From Hydrogenophaga sp. SL48 (GTDB taxonomy: Bacteria > Pseudomonadota > Gammaproteobacteria > Burkholderiales > Burkholderiaceae_C), in NCBI RefSeq assembly GCF_021729865.1, contig NZ_CP063400.1, positions 620,001 to 684,000 on the forward strand: a stretch of 64,000 bases of DNA. Direction: 5' to 3'. Below, in pieces: positions 28,759 through 37,783 of the stretch. Position 1 is the first letter of the stretch, and each line of letters begins with the position of its first letter. The notes beneath the pieces are model-generated. The model saw only the letters and a list, made by a program, of their open reading frames with translations. It searched no databases and had not been told where the DNA came from. The translations under genes and the position numbers were made by a program.

Positions 28759-30296
28759 ATAGGAGCTTTTGGTGATGTGGGATGGTGGGTGCCCGCCCAG
28801 GCACGAACCACGGCGTAGCTGCGCCAGGGTTGCCAGTGGCTCGCTTGAAGGGCGGCCTCGCGCACGGCGGCGTTCCCTTTGAGGTGACCCAGCCCCAGCG
28901 CATGGTGCAGCGCCACGTCGCCGGTGGGCCAGGCGTCAGGCCAGCGCAGGGCGCGCATGGCGATGTACTGCGCGGTCCAGGGACCGATGCCGGGGAGGGC
29001 CTGCAGCGTTTGCACGGTCTTCTCCACAGGGGCGCGGCCATCCAGCTCCAGGCCATCGACCACCGCGCGGGACAGCGCCTGCAGAGCGGCCTGGCGCTGG
29101 CGCACGATGCCAAGCTCGCCCAGGCTGGCCGGGTCGGCTGTGGCCAAGGTGTGGGGGTCGGGAAACAGGCGGCTCAGCGCGCCCGCAGGCGTCACCAGAG
29201 GGGTGCCAAAGCGGTCCAGCAGGCGGGTGGCCAGGGTGCGGGCGGCGGCCACGGTGATCTGCTGTCCCAGCACGGCGCGCACGGCCAGCTCGAACCCGTC
29301 GAAACACCCCGGAACCCGCAAACCATCGCCTTCGGGGAAGTCGGTGTGCAGGGTCGCATTGATGGTCGCGGGATCGGCGTCCAGATCGAACACCTCGCGC
29401 ACCCGCCAGATCACGCTCGGCAACACCGGGAGCAGCCCGTCGCTCACACGCAGGATGAGGTGGTGGGCGTCGGGCACCAGCCGCACCGACAGCCATCCCG
29501 TGTGCACCCGCTGGGCGACCGTCAGTTGAAGGGTTCGCTGAAGACTGAGCGCATCGGGGTTCACCTGCTCCACGCCCGGCAATTGCCGGGTGGCCAGGAA
29601 GTTCAGCATGGCCTTGGCATCGAAGGGTGGGCGCCACGCGAGCCGCACGTCGCCGGTGCAACCATCGGCGCCTCCGGGGGGCGTGGTGGTTTGACCGCGC
29701 CGCATCTGCGTGGGGTTGAGGCCGTAGTGCTCAAGGAACGCCGCGTTGAACCGGCGCAGGCTGGCGAAGCCGCTGGCCAGGGCGATCTGGGACACCGGCA
29801 TCGCGGTGTCCGTCAGCAACTGTTTGGCGGCGAGCAGCTTGCGCGTCAGCAGGTACTGCAGCGGCGACACGCCGAGCTGGCTGCCAAAGACCCGGCGCAG
29901 GTGGCGGTCGCTCACGCCGAGCCGGGCCGCCAGCATGCCCATGGCGGCACCTTCGGTCGCCGGGTCGAGCCAGGAGGGCGGTGCGTCGAGCAGGCGGCTG
30001 GCCTGCTGCACCAGGATGGCGCTGGCGTCTTCGTTGGACCAGTGGCGGTCCAGCGGCGCCAGCTCCGGCCGGCAGCGCAGGCAGGGCCGGAAGCCGGCCT
30101 GCTCCGCCTGCGTCGCGTGCTCAAAAAACCGGCAGTTCTCCCGTCGCGGCGTGCGCACGCGGCAGATCGGCCGGCAGTAGATGCCGGTGGAAGTGACCGC
30201 GGTGAAGAAGCGTCCGTCGAACCGCGCGTCGTGGGCGCACAAGGCCCGGTAGCGGGCTTCGTCGTCCATGAGGGCTGTGCTGTTCATGGCCGTCAT
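28755..30296 (-). CDS. Ada-type methyl sensor and regulator fused to AlkA-type DNA glycosylase
   Basis: A protein of about 513 residues with three modules. (1) An Ada N-terminal zinc domain (about 10-80) with the four-Cys pattern YCRPICR...NCRFF...CLRCRPE, which accepts methyl from phosphotriesters. (2) An AraC-type helix-turn-helix (about 85-185, LGVSDRHLRRVFGSQLGVSP and IALASGFASLRRFNAAFLEHYG). (3) An AlkA N-domain and HhH-GPD glycosylase (about 210-510) with LPGIGPWTAQYIAMRAL and the catalytic Asp in WPTGD. It probably senses alkylation, induces its own operon and excises 3-methylpurines. Here the methyltransferase half of E. coli Ada is a separate overlapping gene (ogt). The start among 30296, 30287 and 30269 is uncertain. 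Confidence 0.9.
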   Translation of the reverse strand: MTAMNSTALMDDEARYRALCAHDARFDGRFFTAVTSTGIYCRPICRVRTPRRENCRFFEHATQAEQAGFRPCLRCRPELAPLDRHWSNEDASAILVQQASRLLDAPPSWLDPATEGAAMGMLAARLGVSDRHLRRVFGSQLGVSPLQYLLTRKLLAAKQLLTDTAMPVSQIALASGFASLRRFNAAFLEHYGLNPTQMRRGQTTTPPGGADGCTGDVRLAWRPPFDAKAMLNFLATRQLPGVEQVNPDALSLQRTLQLTVAQRVHTGWLSVRLVPDAHHLILRVSDGLLPVLPSVIWRVREVFDLDADPATINATLHTDFPEGDGLRVPGCFDGFELAVRAVLGQQITVAAARTLATRLLDRFGTPLVTPAGALSRLFPDPHTLATADPASLGELGIVRQRQAALQALSRAVVDGLELDGRAPVEKTVQTLQALPGIGPWTAQYIAMRALRWPDAWPTGDVALHHALGLGHLKGNAAVREAALQASHWQPWRSYAVVRAWAGTHHPTSPKAPI

Positions 30297-30403
30297 GGTA
30301 GGCCTTCGGGAGGGTGCCGGCTGGCCGTTTCCGGACATGTGCAGCTTCGGGGCTGCCCGCCCCGCCACCTACAATGCAGGGTTTGCGTCCACAGAGAGCC
30401 CCC

Positions 30404-31786
30404 ATGCAGTTGACCGCGTCCATCTTCAAGGCCTATGACATCCGCGGCATCGTGCCCGGCGCCCTCAATGAATCCGTCGCGGAAGCACTGGGACTGGCCT
30501 TTGGCACCGTGGCGCGGCAGCAGGGCGAGCAGACGGTGGCCGTCGGGCGCGACGGGCGTCTGAGCGGGCCGGGCCTGTCGGCGGCGCTGATTCGCGGGCT
30601 GGTGGCGGCGGGGATCGACGTGATCGACATCGGCCTGGCCACCACGCCCATGTTGTATTTCGCGGCCCACACGCTGTGCCACAGCGGCATCCAGGTCACC
30701 GGCAGCCACAACCCCAGGGACTACAACGGTTTCAAGATGGTGCTCGGGGGCCGGGCGATCTACGGCGAGGACATCCAGGCCCTGCGACGCATGATGGAGA
30801 CCGAAAGCCACCAGACATCGGACGGTGGCCGCGTGCGCCACGTGAACGTGCTGGAGCCCTACACCGACCGCATCGTCGGTGATGTGAAGCTGGCGCGCCC
30901 GATGAAGGTGGTGGTGGACTGCGGCAATGGTGTGGCCGGGGCTTCGGCGCCCGCGTTGTTCCGGGCACTGGGTTGCGAGGTGATCGAGCTCTTCAGCGAG
31001 GTGGACGGCAACTTTCCGAACCACCACCCGGACCCGAGCAAGCCGGAAAACCTGCAGGACGTGATGCGAGCCCTGCGCGAGACCGATGCCGAACTGGGCC
31101 TGGCCTTCGACGGCGACGGTGACCGCCTGGGCATCGTCACCAAGGACGGCCACAACATCTTCCCCGACCGCCAGATGATCCTGTTCTCGCAGGACGTGCT
31201 GTCGCGCGTGCCGGGCGGCAACATCATCTTCGACGTGAAATGCTCGCAGCGCCTGGCCCCGGCCATCGAGGACGCGGGTGGCGTGGCGCACATTTACAAA
31301 ACCGGTCACTCGCTGATCAAGGCCCGAATGAAGGAGCTGGACAGCCCGCTGGGCGGCGAGATGAGCGGCCACATCTTCTTCAAGGAACGCTGGTTCGGCT
31401 TCGACGACGGCAGCTACGCAGGCGCCCGCCTGCTGGAGATCCTCAGCCGCAGCCCCGACGCGAACGCCGTGCTCCATGCCTTGCCCACCAGCCACAGCAC
31501 GCCGGAGCTCAACGTGGCTTGCGCCGAGGGTGAGCCCCACGCGGTGGTGGACCGCCTGATGGCGCTCGCGCGTTTTGACGCCCCCGCCAAAACCTCGACC
31601 ATCGATGGCGTGCGGGTGGACTGGCCCGATGGCTTCGGTCTGATCCGGGCATCGAACACCACGCCGGTGCTGGTGCTGCGCTTCGAAGGCCACACGGCCG
31701 AGGCCCTGCACCGCATCGAAACCGCCATGCTGGCGCTGCTGCGGCAGGCCAAGCCCGACGCCGTGGTGGGCGCGAGCGCGCACTGA
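30404..31786 (+). CDS. Phosphomannomutase/phosphoglucomutase
   Basis: A 460-residue alpha-D-phosphohexomutase. The phosphoserine loop TGSHNPRDYNGFKM, the metal loop AFDGDGDRLGI, the sugar-binding GGEMSGHIFF and the phosphate-binding RASNTTPVLVLRFEG define the four domains in order. It makes mannose-1-phosphate or glucose-1-phosphate for surface glycans. The start MQLTASIFKAYDIRG is conserved (compare AlgC and ManB). It directly precedes lipopolysaccharide glycosyltransferase genes, consistent with supplying their sugar donors. Confidence 0.93.
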   Translation: MQLTASIFKAYDIRGIVPGALNESVAEALGLAFGTVARQQGEQTVAVGRDGRLSGPGLSAALIRGLVAAGIDVIDIGLATTPMLYFAAHTLCHSGIQVTGSHNPRDYNGFKMVLGGRAIYGEDIQALRRMMETESHQTSDGGRVRHVNVLEPYTDRIVGDVKLARPMKVVVDCGNGVAGASAPALFRALGCEVIELFSEVDGNFPNHHPDPSKPENLQDVMRALRETDAELGLAFDGDGDRLGIVTKDGHNIFPDRQMILFSQDVLSRVPGGNIIFDVKCSQRLAPAIEDAGGVAHIYKTGHSLIKARMKELDSPLGGEMSGHIFFKERWFGFDDGSYAGARLLEILSRSPDANAVLHALPTSHSTPELNVACAEGEPHAVVDRLMALARFDAPAKTSTIDGVRVDWPDGFGLIRASNTTPVLVLRFEGHTAEALHRIETAMLALLRQAKPDAVVGASAH

Positions 31787-31802
31787 GGCGCCGGTTTTGC
31801 CC

Positions 31803-32699
31803 ATGAGCATTCCCGTTCCAGAGGAAGCCGATCGCCTGTGCGGCGGCGCCATGGACACCGTCACCGTGGTGGTGGTCACCCACGAGAGCGCGCACTGCCT
31901 GCGCGCCCTGGACACCTTGTTGTCCCGTTGCCCCAACGTGATCATTTCCGACAACGGCAGCGGCGACGGCACGTCGGCGATGGCGCGCCAGTTCTGGGCG
32001 CACGCGATCGTGCTGGACCATGGCCGCAACCTGGGTTTTGGCGCGGCCAACAACCGGGCCCTCGCGCGCGTCCAGACACCCTTTGCCTTCCTGCTCAACC
32101 CCGACTGCGAAATCAGCGTCGAAGGCTTGCGGGGGCTGCTGCAGGCCGCCGAGACTTTTCCGCAGGCCGCCGTGCTCGCGCCGCAACTGGTCAGCCCGTC
32201 CGGCAAACCTGAGGTGAACTACCGCTGGCCTCAGAACGTGTGGGCCTCCCGCGGGCCAGCGGCCGAAGGCCCGCTGTGCGTGGGCTTCGTCTGTGGTGCC
32301 GCGATGTTGTTTCGCATGGCCGCGTTCCGGGACGTCGGGTTCTTCGACGAGCAGTTTTTCCTGTACTACGAGGACGACGACCTGTGCCTGCGGCTGTTCA
32401 GGGCCGGTCAGAACATCGTGGTCGTGCCGTCGGTGCAGGCCGTGCACCACTCGCGCGGCTCGGTGCGGGGGGCGAACCCCTGGCGCCATGAATACGGTCG
32501 GGGTTACCACCACGCACAGTCGAAACTGCTGTTTGCGAGCAAGTACCGCTCGCGCGAAGAAGCGATGCGGCTGCGCCGCTGGCTGGTGCTGACGACCACC
32601 CTCGGGTTGCCATTGCGGGCCATTGTGTTTTCACCCAAGCTGCTGGCCCGGATGTTCGGACGCTGGCGCGGGCTCATCAACTGGAGGGCGCGTGGCTGA
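31803..32699 (+). CDS. Glycosyltransferase family 2, rhamnosyltransferase-like
   Basis: A 298-residue GT-A enzyme. VTVVVVTHESAHCLRALDTL, SDNGSGDGTSAMA and the metal-binding region FAFLLNPDCEIS (NPD in place of DXD) resemble WbbL/RfbN-type rhamnosyltransferases. YYEDDDLCLRLFRAG holds the probable catalytic base. It works on the cytoplasmic face in lipopolysaccharide synthesis. The donor sugar is not proven. The start could also be the later ATG at 31851 (MDTVTVVV). The next gene starts inside its last eight bases. Confidence 0.85.
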   Translation: MSIPVPEEADRLCGGAMDTVTVVVVTHESAHCLRALDTLLSRCPNVIISDNGSGDGTSAMARQFWAHAIVLDHGRNLGFGAANNRALARVQTPFAFLLNPDCEISVEGLRGLLQAAETFPQAAVLAPQLVSPSGKPEVNYRWPQNVWASRGPAAEGPLCVGFVCGAAMLFRMAAFRDVGFFDEQFFLYYEDDDLCLRLFRAGQNIVVVPSVQAVHHSRGSVRGANPWRHEYGRGYHHAQSKLLFASKYRSREEAMRLRRWLVLTTTLGLPLRAIVFSPKLLARMFGRWRGLINWRARG

Positions 32700-33492
32700 A
32701 ACCCGAACCCCTTTGCCGACGCTGTGCATCGGCATTCTCACGCTCAACGAGGCGCACCGGATCGCACAGTGCATCCAGAGCGCTTCGTTCGCCGACCAGG
32801 TGCTGGTGATCGACAGCGGCAGCAGCGACCGCACCCGCGAGATCGCCGAAGAGCTGGGCGCGCAGGTGCATGCCTACCCCGCTTGGCAAGGGTTTGCCGA
32901 ACAGCGCAACCGCCTGTTGTCCCACGTGAAGACCGACTACGTGTTCTTTCTCGATGCGGACGAGGTCATTCCCGAGGGGCTGCAGAAAGAGATCCGGGCG
33001 GCGGTGGGCACGGGCGACAACGCGGTCTGGAAGATTTACTGGGACCAGGTGGCCTTTGGGCGCACTCTGCACCTGATGGCCAAGACCGAGGGCGGCGTGT
33101 GGCGCCTGTTCCGCACCGACCAGCTGCTGCGGTACGAAGGCGTCGTGCACGAGCACGCCGTGTTGCGCGATCCGCTGACGCCGGTCAGGACCTTCCAGAC
33201 CCGCCTGCTGCACCATTCCCGGGAGACGGTGTATGGCGGCTTGCTCAAGATGGCGCAGTACGCGCAGCTGGGTGCCGTGCGGCGGGTGCAGATGGGGCGT
33301 CGCGGGGGTGTGTGGCGTGGGCTCGCGTCGGCCCTGAGCAACTTCATTCGCCTGTATGTGTTCCGCAGGGGTTTTCTCTGTGGCGCCCAGGGGTTCCTGT
33401 TTTGCCTGCTGGTGGCGATGGAGTGCTTTTTCCGCTACGTGATCATCAAGTACGACCGGCCGGTGCCCGGTCCAACCATGGTGAAGCGGTGA
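32692..33492 (+). CDS. Glycosyltransferase family 2, WaaE/KdtX-like core glycosyltransferase
   Basis: A 266-residue GT-A enzyme. CIGILTLNEAHRIAQCI, VLVIDSGSSDRTREIAEE, YVFFLDADEVIP (DXD) and WRLFRTDQLLRYEGVVHEHA match the WaaE/LgtF group, which adds a beta-linked glucose to the inner-core heptose. A GTG start at 32692 with GGAGGG five bases upstream was chosen; it overlaps the previous gene by eight bases. The C-terminal helix (AQGFLFCLLVAMECFFRYVI) probably binds the membrane. Confidence 0.87.
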   Translation: MAETRTPLPTLCIGILTLNEAHRIAQCIQSASFADQVLVIDSGSSDRTREIAEELGAQVHAYPAWQGFAEQRNRLLSHVKTDYVFFLDADEVIPEGLQKEIRAAVGTGDNAVWKIYWDQVAFGRTLHLMAKTEGGVWRLFRTDQLLRYEGVVHEHAVLRDPLTPVRTFQTRLLHHSRETVYGGLLKMAQYAQLGAVRRVQMGRRGGVWRGLASALSNFIRLYVFRRGFLCGAQGFLFCLLVAMECFFRYVIIKYDRPVPGPTMVKR

Positions 33493-33555
33493 ATGCAAGG
33501 TATGGCGTTGCTCGGAAGACCGACCGATGAAGTCGGCACAGAACACAAGGCACAG

Positions 33556-34806
33556 ATGAGTTTCCGTCAATTGACCCGCAGGGCCGCGATCTACAGCCTG
33601 GCGCTGATGTTTGGCGCCTTTCCGATCTCGGTGGCGCTGGCCAACAGCCTGATGTTCCTCTCGGTCGTGCTCGGGTTGCTCAGCTTCACTGGTGCGGATG
33701 TGCGGGAGTTTGTCGCCCGCTCCTGGAGCAACCCGGTGGTCAGGCCCGCGTTGGCGCTGGTGGCCCTGATCGTGGTCGCTTCGTTCTGGTCGCCGGCCTC
33801 GTGGGCGGAGATCGCCGGCTACTACAAGAAATACGCGAAGTTTCTCGCGCTGCCGGTGTTCATCTACCTGCTCGCGCGTCGCGAGGACCGTGTCCACTGC
33901 TGGCGAGCTTTTGGCCTGGCCATGTTGTTCACGCTGATTTCCACCTGGCTCAACGTCTGGTTGAAGCTGCCCTGGTCGCGCACCATGAACCAGGGTTTTG
34001 GCGTGGACCACACCGTGTTCAAGGACCACATCTCGCAGGGCATCATGATGGCCTTCTTTGTGTGCCTGTGCGCGCACTGGGCCTCCAAGTCGGCGTCGCG
34101 CCTGCAGGCCTTGCTCTGCTGGAGCGTGGCCACGCTGGGCGCGATCAGCATCCTGTTTCTGTCGCAAGGGCGGACCGGCTACCTCAGCCTGTTGTTCTCG
34201 GCCCTGGTGTTTGCGCTGGTGGCCCTGGGCGGGCGGCTCAAGGCCCTGCTGGGCACGGTCACCGTCACGGCCATGTTGCTGGTGATGGTGTACGCCTTGT
34301 CGCCGCAGTTCCAGCAGCGCACCGACCTGGCCCTGAAGGAGGCGCGCACCAGCAGCCTGAAGTCGGTGACCTCGGTCGGCGCGCGGGTGGAGGTCTGGCG
34401 TTTCATGGCCAGCAAATCGACCCGGACGACGGTGTTCGGGGAGGGCACGGCCTCGTACCCGGTGCTGGCGCAGTCGTACTTCAAGGACCCGGAGTTCTGT
34501 TCGGTGGTGTGTCCGCACCCCCACAACCAGTTCCTGCTGTTCTACTTTGAACTGGGCCTGGCCGGGCTCGCGCTGATGTTCTGGTTCATGTTGTCCATCG
34601 TGCGCCAGGCGTTTGAGCACCGTGCGACCCACCGCGCGTTGATGCTGGCCTTCGTGGTGATCATGGTGATCTCGAACATGACCCACAGCTCGTTGTGGCT
34701 GTCCACCGAGAGCCACTTCTTCATCATGGTCACCGCGCTGCTGATGGCCTCGGCCAGCCGGGCGGTGCCCAGGCCGCCGCCGGCACCGGCTCCCACACCG
34801 GCGTGA
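33556..34806 (+). CDS. O-antigen ligase-like polytopic membrane protein
   Basis: A protein of about 416 residues with 10-12 hydrophobic helices. The central loops SQGRTGYLSLLFSAL and CPHPHNQFLLFYFELGLAG (conserved His and the R-G-Y motif) are features of the Wzy_C/WaaL family that joins O-antigen to lipid A-core in the periplasm. The C-terminal Pro-rich tail (PRPPPAPAPTPA) is variable. An upstream start at 33493 is possible; I chose 33556 as the start of the hydrophobic N-terminus. Its place beside core glycosyltransferases and waaA supports the call, although O-antigen polymerase cannot be excluded. Confidence 0.8.
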   Translation: MSFRQLTRRAAIYSLALMFGAFPISVALANSLMFLSVVLGLLSFTGADVREFVARSWSNPVVRPALALVALIVVASFWSPASWAEIAGYYKKYAKFLALPVFIYLLARREDRVHCWRAFGLAMLFTLISTWLNVWLKLPWSRTMNQGFGVDHTVFKDHISQGIMMAFFVCLCAHWASKSASRLQALLCWSVATLGAISILFLSQGRTGYLSLLFSALVFALVALGGRLKALLGTVTVTAMLLVMVYALSPQFQQRTDLALKEARTSSLKSVTSVGARVEVWRFMASKSTRTTVFGEGTASYPVLAQSYFKDPEFCSVVCPHPHNQFLLFYFELGLAGLALMFWFMLSIVRQAFEHRATHRALMLAFVVIMVISNMTHSSLWLSTESHFFIMVTALLMASASRAVPRPPPAPAPTPA

Positions 34807-34831
34807 CACCGCCGCCGCGGCGGCCCGGCTG

Positions 34832-36847
34832 TCAGGCCGTGCCGGGTCCGTCCAGGCGGTAGCCTTCCAGCAGCACCGCCCAGTGGGCTTCGTCCCACTG
34901 GAACCCTGGGCGCCGTGCCTGTTCCTTGCGCAGCGAACGCTGCAGGCGTGCCAGGTTCTGCGCTTTCCAGCTGTCACCCGCACGCCGTTCGCATTTGTCG
35001 AAATCGACGATCCAGGCCTGCCCCTGTGCATCGAGCAGCAGGTTGTGGCAGTTCAGGTCGGCGTGGAACACCTGGCGTTCGTGCATGGCGCGGATCGCCG
35101 CCCCCAGGGCCTTCCAGGCGTCGCTGGGCAAGGGGGCTTCGGAGAGCCGTTGGGCCACGTTGCGCGTCTGCGGAATCATCGCGACCACGATGTCGGCCTT
35201 GTAGCTCCAGCCGGCGCGCTGCTGGCGCGCCGCCACCGGTGCCGGCACCGGCAGGCCCCAGGCGCGCAGGCGCCTGAGCAGCGTGAACTCGGCCATGGCG
35301 CGGCTGTCCCGTGGGCTGCGGCCCAGGTAGCGGTCCGGGCTGAGCCGGGCCATCAGGCCACCGCGCCGGTAGTGGCGCAGCACGCCTTCCCCGCTGTCGA
35401 GCGCGATGCGGTGTGCCTGGCCGCGACCGCTGCCCGTGGCCAGCGCCGAACCTGCGATCGACGGGGCCTGGAACACGGTCGCATCGCAAATGGCCAGCTG
35501 TTGCGGGTCGTGCCACACGGTCTGGGTGCCCGCATCCCGCGCCAGGACCGGCGTCAGGAGCGGGGGACAAATCGGTGCCCAGACCTTGCGCAGCGCCTCC
35601 AGGCTGCGCTGGCTGCTGCCTTGCTGGCGCAGCACGAAGTCGCGGGCCAGCTGGCCCTTTCGCTGCAGCAGGGCCTTGTCGCGCATCCACTGTGCGGCGG
35701 TGCGCATGAGCAGGCGGGCCGAGTCGACGCGTTCGCCTGCGCCGCTGGTTTCCACGTCCTGGTACAGCTCCTGGAAATGCTGGGTGTGTGGGCCGAAGAG
35801 CACGGGCTTGGCGCAGGCCATCGCCTCCAGCGCGTTGTGTCCGCCGATCGGCACCAGGCTGCCACCGATGAAACAGACGCTGGCGTGCAGGTACCACAGC
35901 GTCAGCTCGCCCATGGTGTCGGCCAGCAGCACGCTGGTGTTGTCGGCGGGCGTCTCACCACGGCTGCGCCGGACGAAGCTCAAACCACCTTCTTCCAGCT
36001 GTTGCGCGACCGCATCGAAGCGCTCGGGGTGGCGCGGCACCAGGATCAGCAGCGCGCCCGGAATCTGGCGCGCCAGTTCGTGCCACGACGTGATCAGCGC
36101 ACTTTCTTCACCCTCGTGCGTGCTGCCCGCCACCACGATGGCACGGCGCGTGAGCCAGGGCAGCCGGCTGGCGTCATCGGGCGTGTCGCGCTGGTCGAAT
36201 TTCAGGTTGCCGGTGTGCAGCAGGCGTTCGGGCGGCACGCCCAGGGCCGCGTAGTGCGCCTCGCTGGGTGCGTCGGCCGCGGCCACCACCGCCAGCTGCG
36301 ACCACACCGGGCGCATCAATGCACGCCAGCGCTCGTAGGACGCGGCCGAGTCCGCCGACAGGCGGGCGTTCACCAGCGCCACGGGGATCAGGCGCTCGCG
36401 GCATTGCCTCAGCCACTCGGGCCAGATTTCCCGCTCGATCAGCACCAGCATCGACGGCTGCAGCCGGTCCAGGAAGCGGCCGGCCGTCCCTGGCGTGTCG
36501 ATGGGGGCGTACACGTGCTGGATGGCGTCACCCCAGTGGTTGTGCAAGGTGCGAGCGCCGTTGGGCGATTGCGTGCTGACGGTGATCGCGTGGTCGGGCC
36601 ACTCGGCACGCAGGGCCGCGATCAGCGGCCGGGCCGCCTGGACTTCGCCGACGGAGGCCGCGTGGATCCAGAGGCCGCCGGCCGAGGCGGGTGTGGGGTC
36701 GATGAAGCCGAGACGTTCACCCATGCGCTCCCGGTAGCCCGCGTCCTTGTGGCCGCGCAGCCAGAGCCAGCCCAGCACCGGCAGCGTCAGGGTGCGCATC
36801 AGCACCCGGTAGCCGCGGTGCGCGAGGGCGGCGCGACTCAGCGCCAA
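34832..36847 (-). CDS. waaA: Kdo transferase fused to Kdo kinase (WaaA-KdkA fusion)
   Basis: A single frame of about 671 residues. The N-terminal two-thirds is WaaA: a membrane helix (about 14-31), WIHAASVGEVQAARPLIAAL with the catalytic Glu, SPNGARTLHNHWG, VLIEREIWPEWL, VAGSTHEGEE and FIGGSLVPIGGHNALE. It adds Kdo to lipid IVA. From about residue 450 it is a small protein-kinase-fold domain with VFHADLNCHNLLLD (HADLN at 595-599) and IVDFDKC (DFD at 615-617), matching KdkA/lipopolysaccharide kinases that phosphorylate Kdo. No stop or frame break lies between the halves. I chose the TTG at 36847 because it restores the N-terminal helix and overlaps the upstream gene; the frame stays open further, but that translation is only the shadow of the neighbouring gene. 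Confidence 0.85.
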   Translation of the reverse strand: MALSRAALAHRGYRVLMRTLTLPVLGWLWLRGHKDAGYRERMGERLGFIDPTPASAGGLWIHAASVGEVQAARPLIAALRAEWPDHAITVSTQSPNGARTLHNHWGDAIQHVYAPIDTPGTAGRFLDRLQPSMLVLIEREIWPEWLRQCRERLIPVALVNARLSADSAASYERWRALMRPVWSQLAVVAAADAPSEAHYAALGVPPERLLHTGNLKFDQRDTPDDASRLPWLTRRAIVVAGSTHEGEESALITSWHELARQIPGALLILVPRHPERFDAVAQQLEEGGLSFVRRSRGETPADNTSVLLADTMGELTLWYLHASVCFIGGSLVPIGGHNALEAMACAKPVLFGPHTQHFQELYQDVETSGAGERVDSARLLMRTAAQWMRDKALLQRKGQLARDFVLRQQGSSQRSLEALRKVWAPICPPLLTPVLARDAGTQTVWHDPQQLAICDATVFQAPSIAGSALATGSGRGQAHRIALDSGEGVLRHYRRGGLMARLSPDRYLGRSPRDSRAMAEFTLLRRLRAWGLPVPAPVAARQQRAGWSYKADIVVAMIPQTRNVAQRLSEAPLPSDAWKALGAAIRAMHERQVFHADLNCHNLLLDAQGQAWIVDFDKCERRAGDSWKAQNLARLQRSLRKEQARRPGFQWDEAHWAVLLEGYRLDGPGTA

Positions 36848-37578
36848 TGGTCGGCGACCCATTGGGTCGGCATGACACGCCGGTACCACTTGCCGCTCAC
36901 GCCGGCGATCGCGTCGGGCGGGTTGGGCTTGCCGTGGAAGGCGATGATGCGCGCTCCTTCGGGGATCGTGGGCGGCTTGAACCACCCCATGAGTCCGCGC
37001 TGGAGGCAGTGGCGCTTGAAGCTGCGGCACCACGCGTCGGGCCAGTAGCTGAGCTTGCCCTGGCGCGCGAGGTACAGGGTGATGAACTCCTGTTCGTTGC
37101 GCACGGTGCTGATCGATGCCGGGTAGTCGTTTTTCAGGTGGTCCAGCGCGTCGGTGTGGGCGCCGATGGTGTAGACGTAGCACGAGGTGTTGCCCGTGCC
37201 GTCCTTCTTGTCCCACTCCTTGATCACGACGAACTCGCCAGGCTGTTCAAAGAAGGGGTCCAGGCTGTCCACGATCACGATGTCCAGATCAAGGAACAGC
37301 GTGCGGCCTTCCAAGTCGTACAGCGGATTGGCGAAGCTGGTGAGCTTGAGCCAGCCGTGGCCGAAGGTCCAGGGCTTGCGCTGGTCGAATTCGTCGAATC
37401 CGACCATGGGAATGGGCTTGACCTCAATCGCCGGGTCGATGCCCACGGCGTCGTCGGTCAGGCAGACAAACCGGAACGGCCGGTGCAGGTGACGGCGGAC
37501 CATGCTGTGCAGCTTGTTGACGTACTCAGGGCCATACTTTTTGCCCCATTTGATGCACAGCACATTGACCGCTTGCAT
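36838..37578 (-). CDS. Glycosyltransferase with GT-A-like DXD motif
   Basis: A 246-residue cytoplasmic protein starting MQAVNVLCIKWGKKYGPEYVN. RTLFLDLDIVIVDSLDPFFEQ has the DXD-type metal motif found in GT8-like enzymes, and GARIIAFHGKPNPPDA lies near the C-terminus. The exact family is uncertain. It lies directly upstream of the waaA fusion and overlaps it by about ten bases, so it is probably co-expressed and works on lipopolysaccharide core. The acceptor and donor are unknown. Confidence 0.75.
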   Translation of the reverse strand: MQAVNVLCIKWGKKYGPEYVNKLHSMVRRHLHRPFRFVCLTDDAVGIDPAIEVKPIPMVGFDEFDQRKPWTFGHGWLKLTSFANPLYDLEGRTLFLDLDIVIVDSLDPFFEQPGEFVVIKEWDKKDGTGNTSCYVYTIGAHTDALDHLKNDYPASISTVRNEQEFITLYLARQGKLSYWPDAWCRSFKRHCLQRGLMGWFKPPTIPEGARIIAFHGKPNPPDAIAGVSGKWYRRVMPTQWVADHWR

Positions 37579-37699
37579 GAATCACCTTTGTCTGTTGCCC
37601 TCTGTGGTCGGACGACATGTCCGCCGCAGTGCACCCGGCAGTTTATCCCAGCACACATCCGGCCCAGCCCGTCCAACCCCTCTCCGGAGCACGTGCCTT

Positions 37700-37783
37700 T
37701 GCCAGCGCACGCCGAAGATCCGGCTTTGCCGGTCCAAGGGCGTGGTCCCCCTGGGGGGGAAGCCGCGCAGCGGCGCAGGGGGG
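37700..37783 (-). repeat. Structured intergenic repeat, copy R4
   Basis: Read on the minus strand it begins at the stop of tolC: CCCCCCTGCGCCGCTGCGCGGC, TTCCCCCCCAGGGGGACCACG, then CCGGCAAAGCCGG (a stem) and a divergent tail. It has the same order as the other copies and again points with the preceding gene. It fills about half of the 205-base gap before the glycosyltransferase gene; I see nothing else in that gap. Confidence 0.78.

Noticed and set aside
30370..30375. TACAAT as -10 box of the phosphomannomutase gene
   Set aside because: The position fits, but no -35 with more than half the consensus bases lies 16-18 bases upstream.
36848..37216. N-terminal extension of the waaA frame upstream of 36847
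   Set aside because: The extra residues are an off-frame translation of the overlapping glycosyltransferase gene (Arg/His/Pro-rich) and contain no WaaA sequence.
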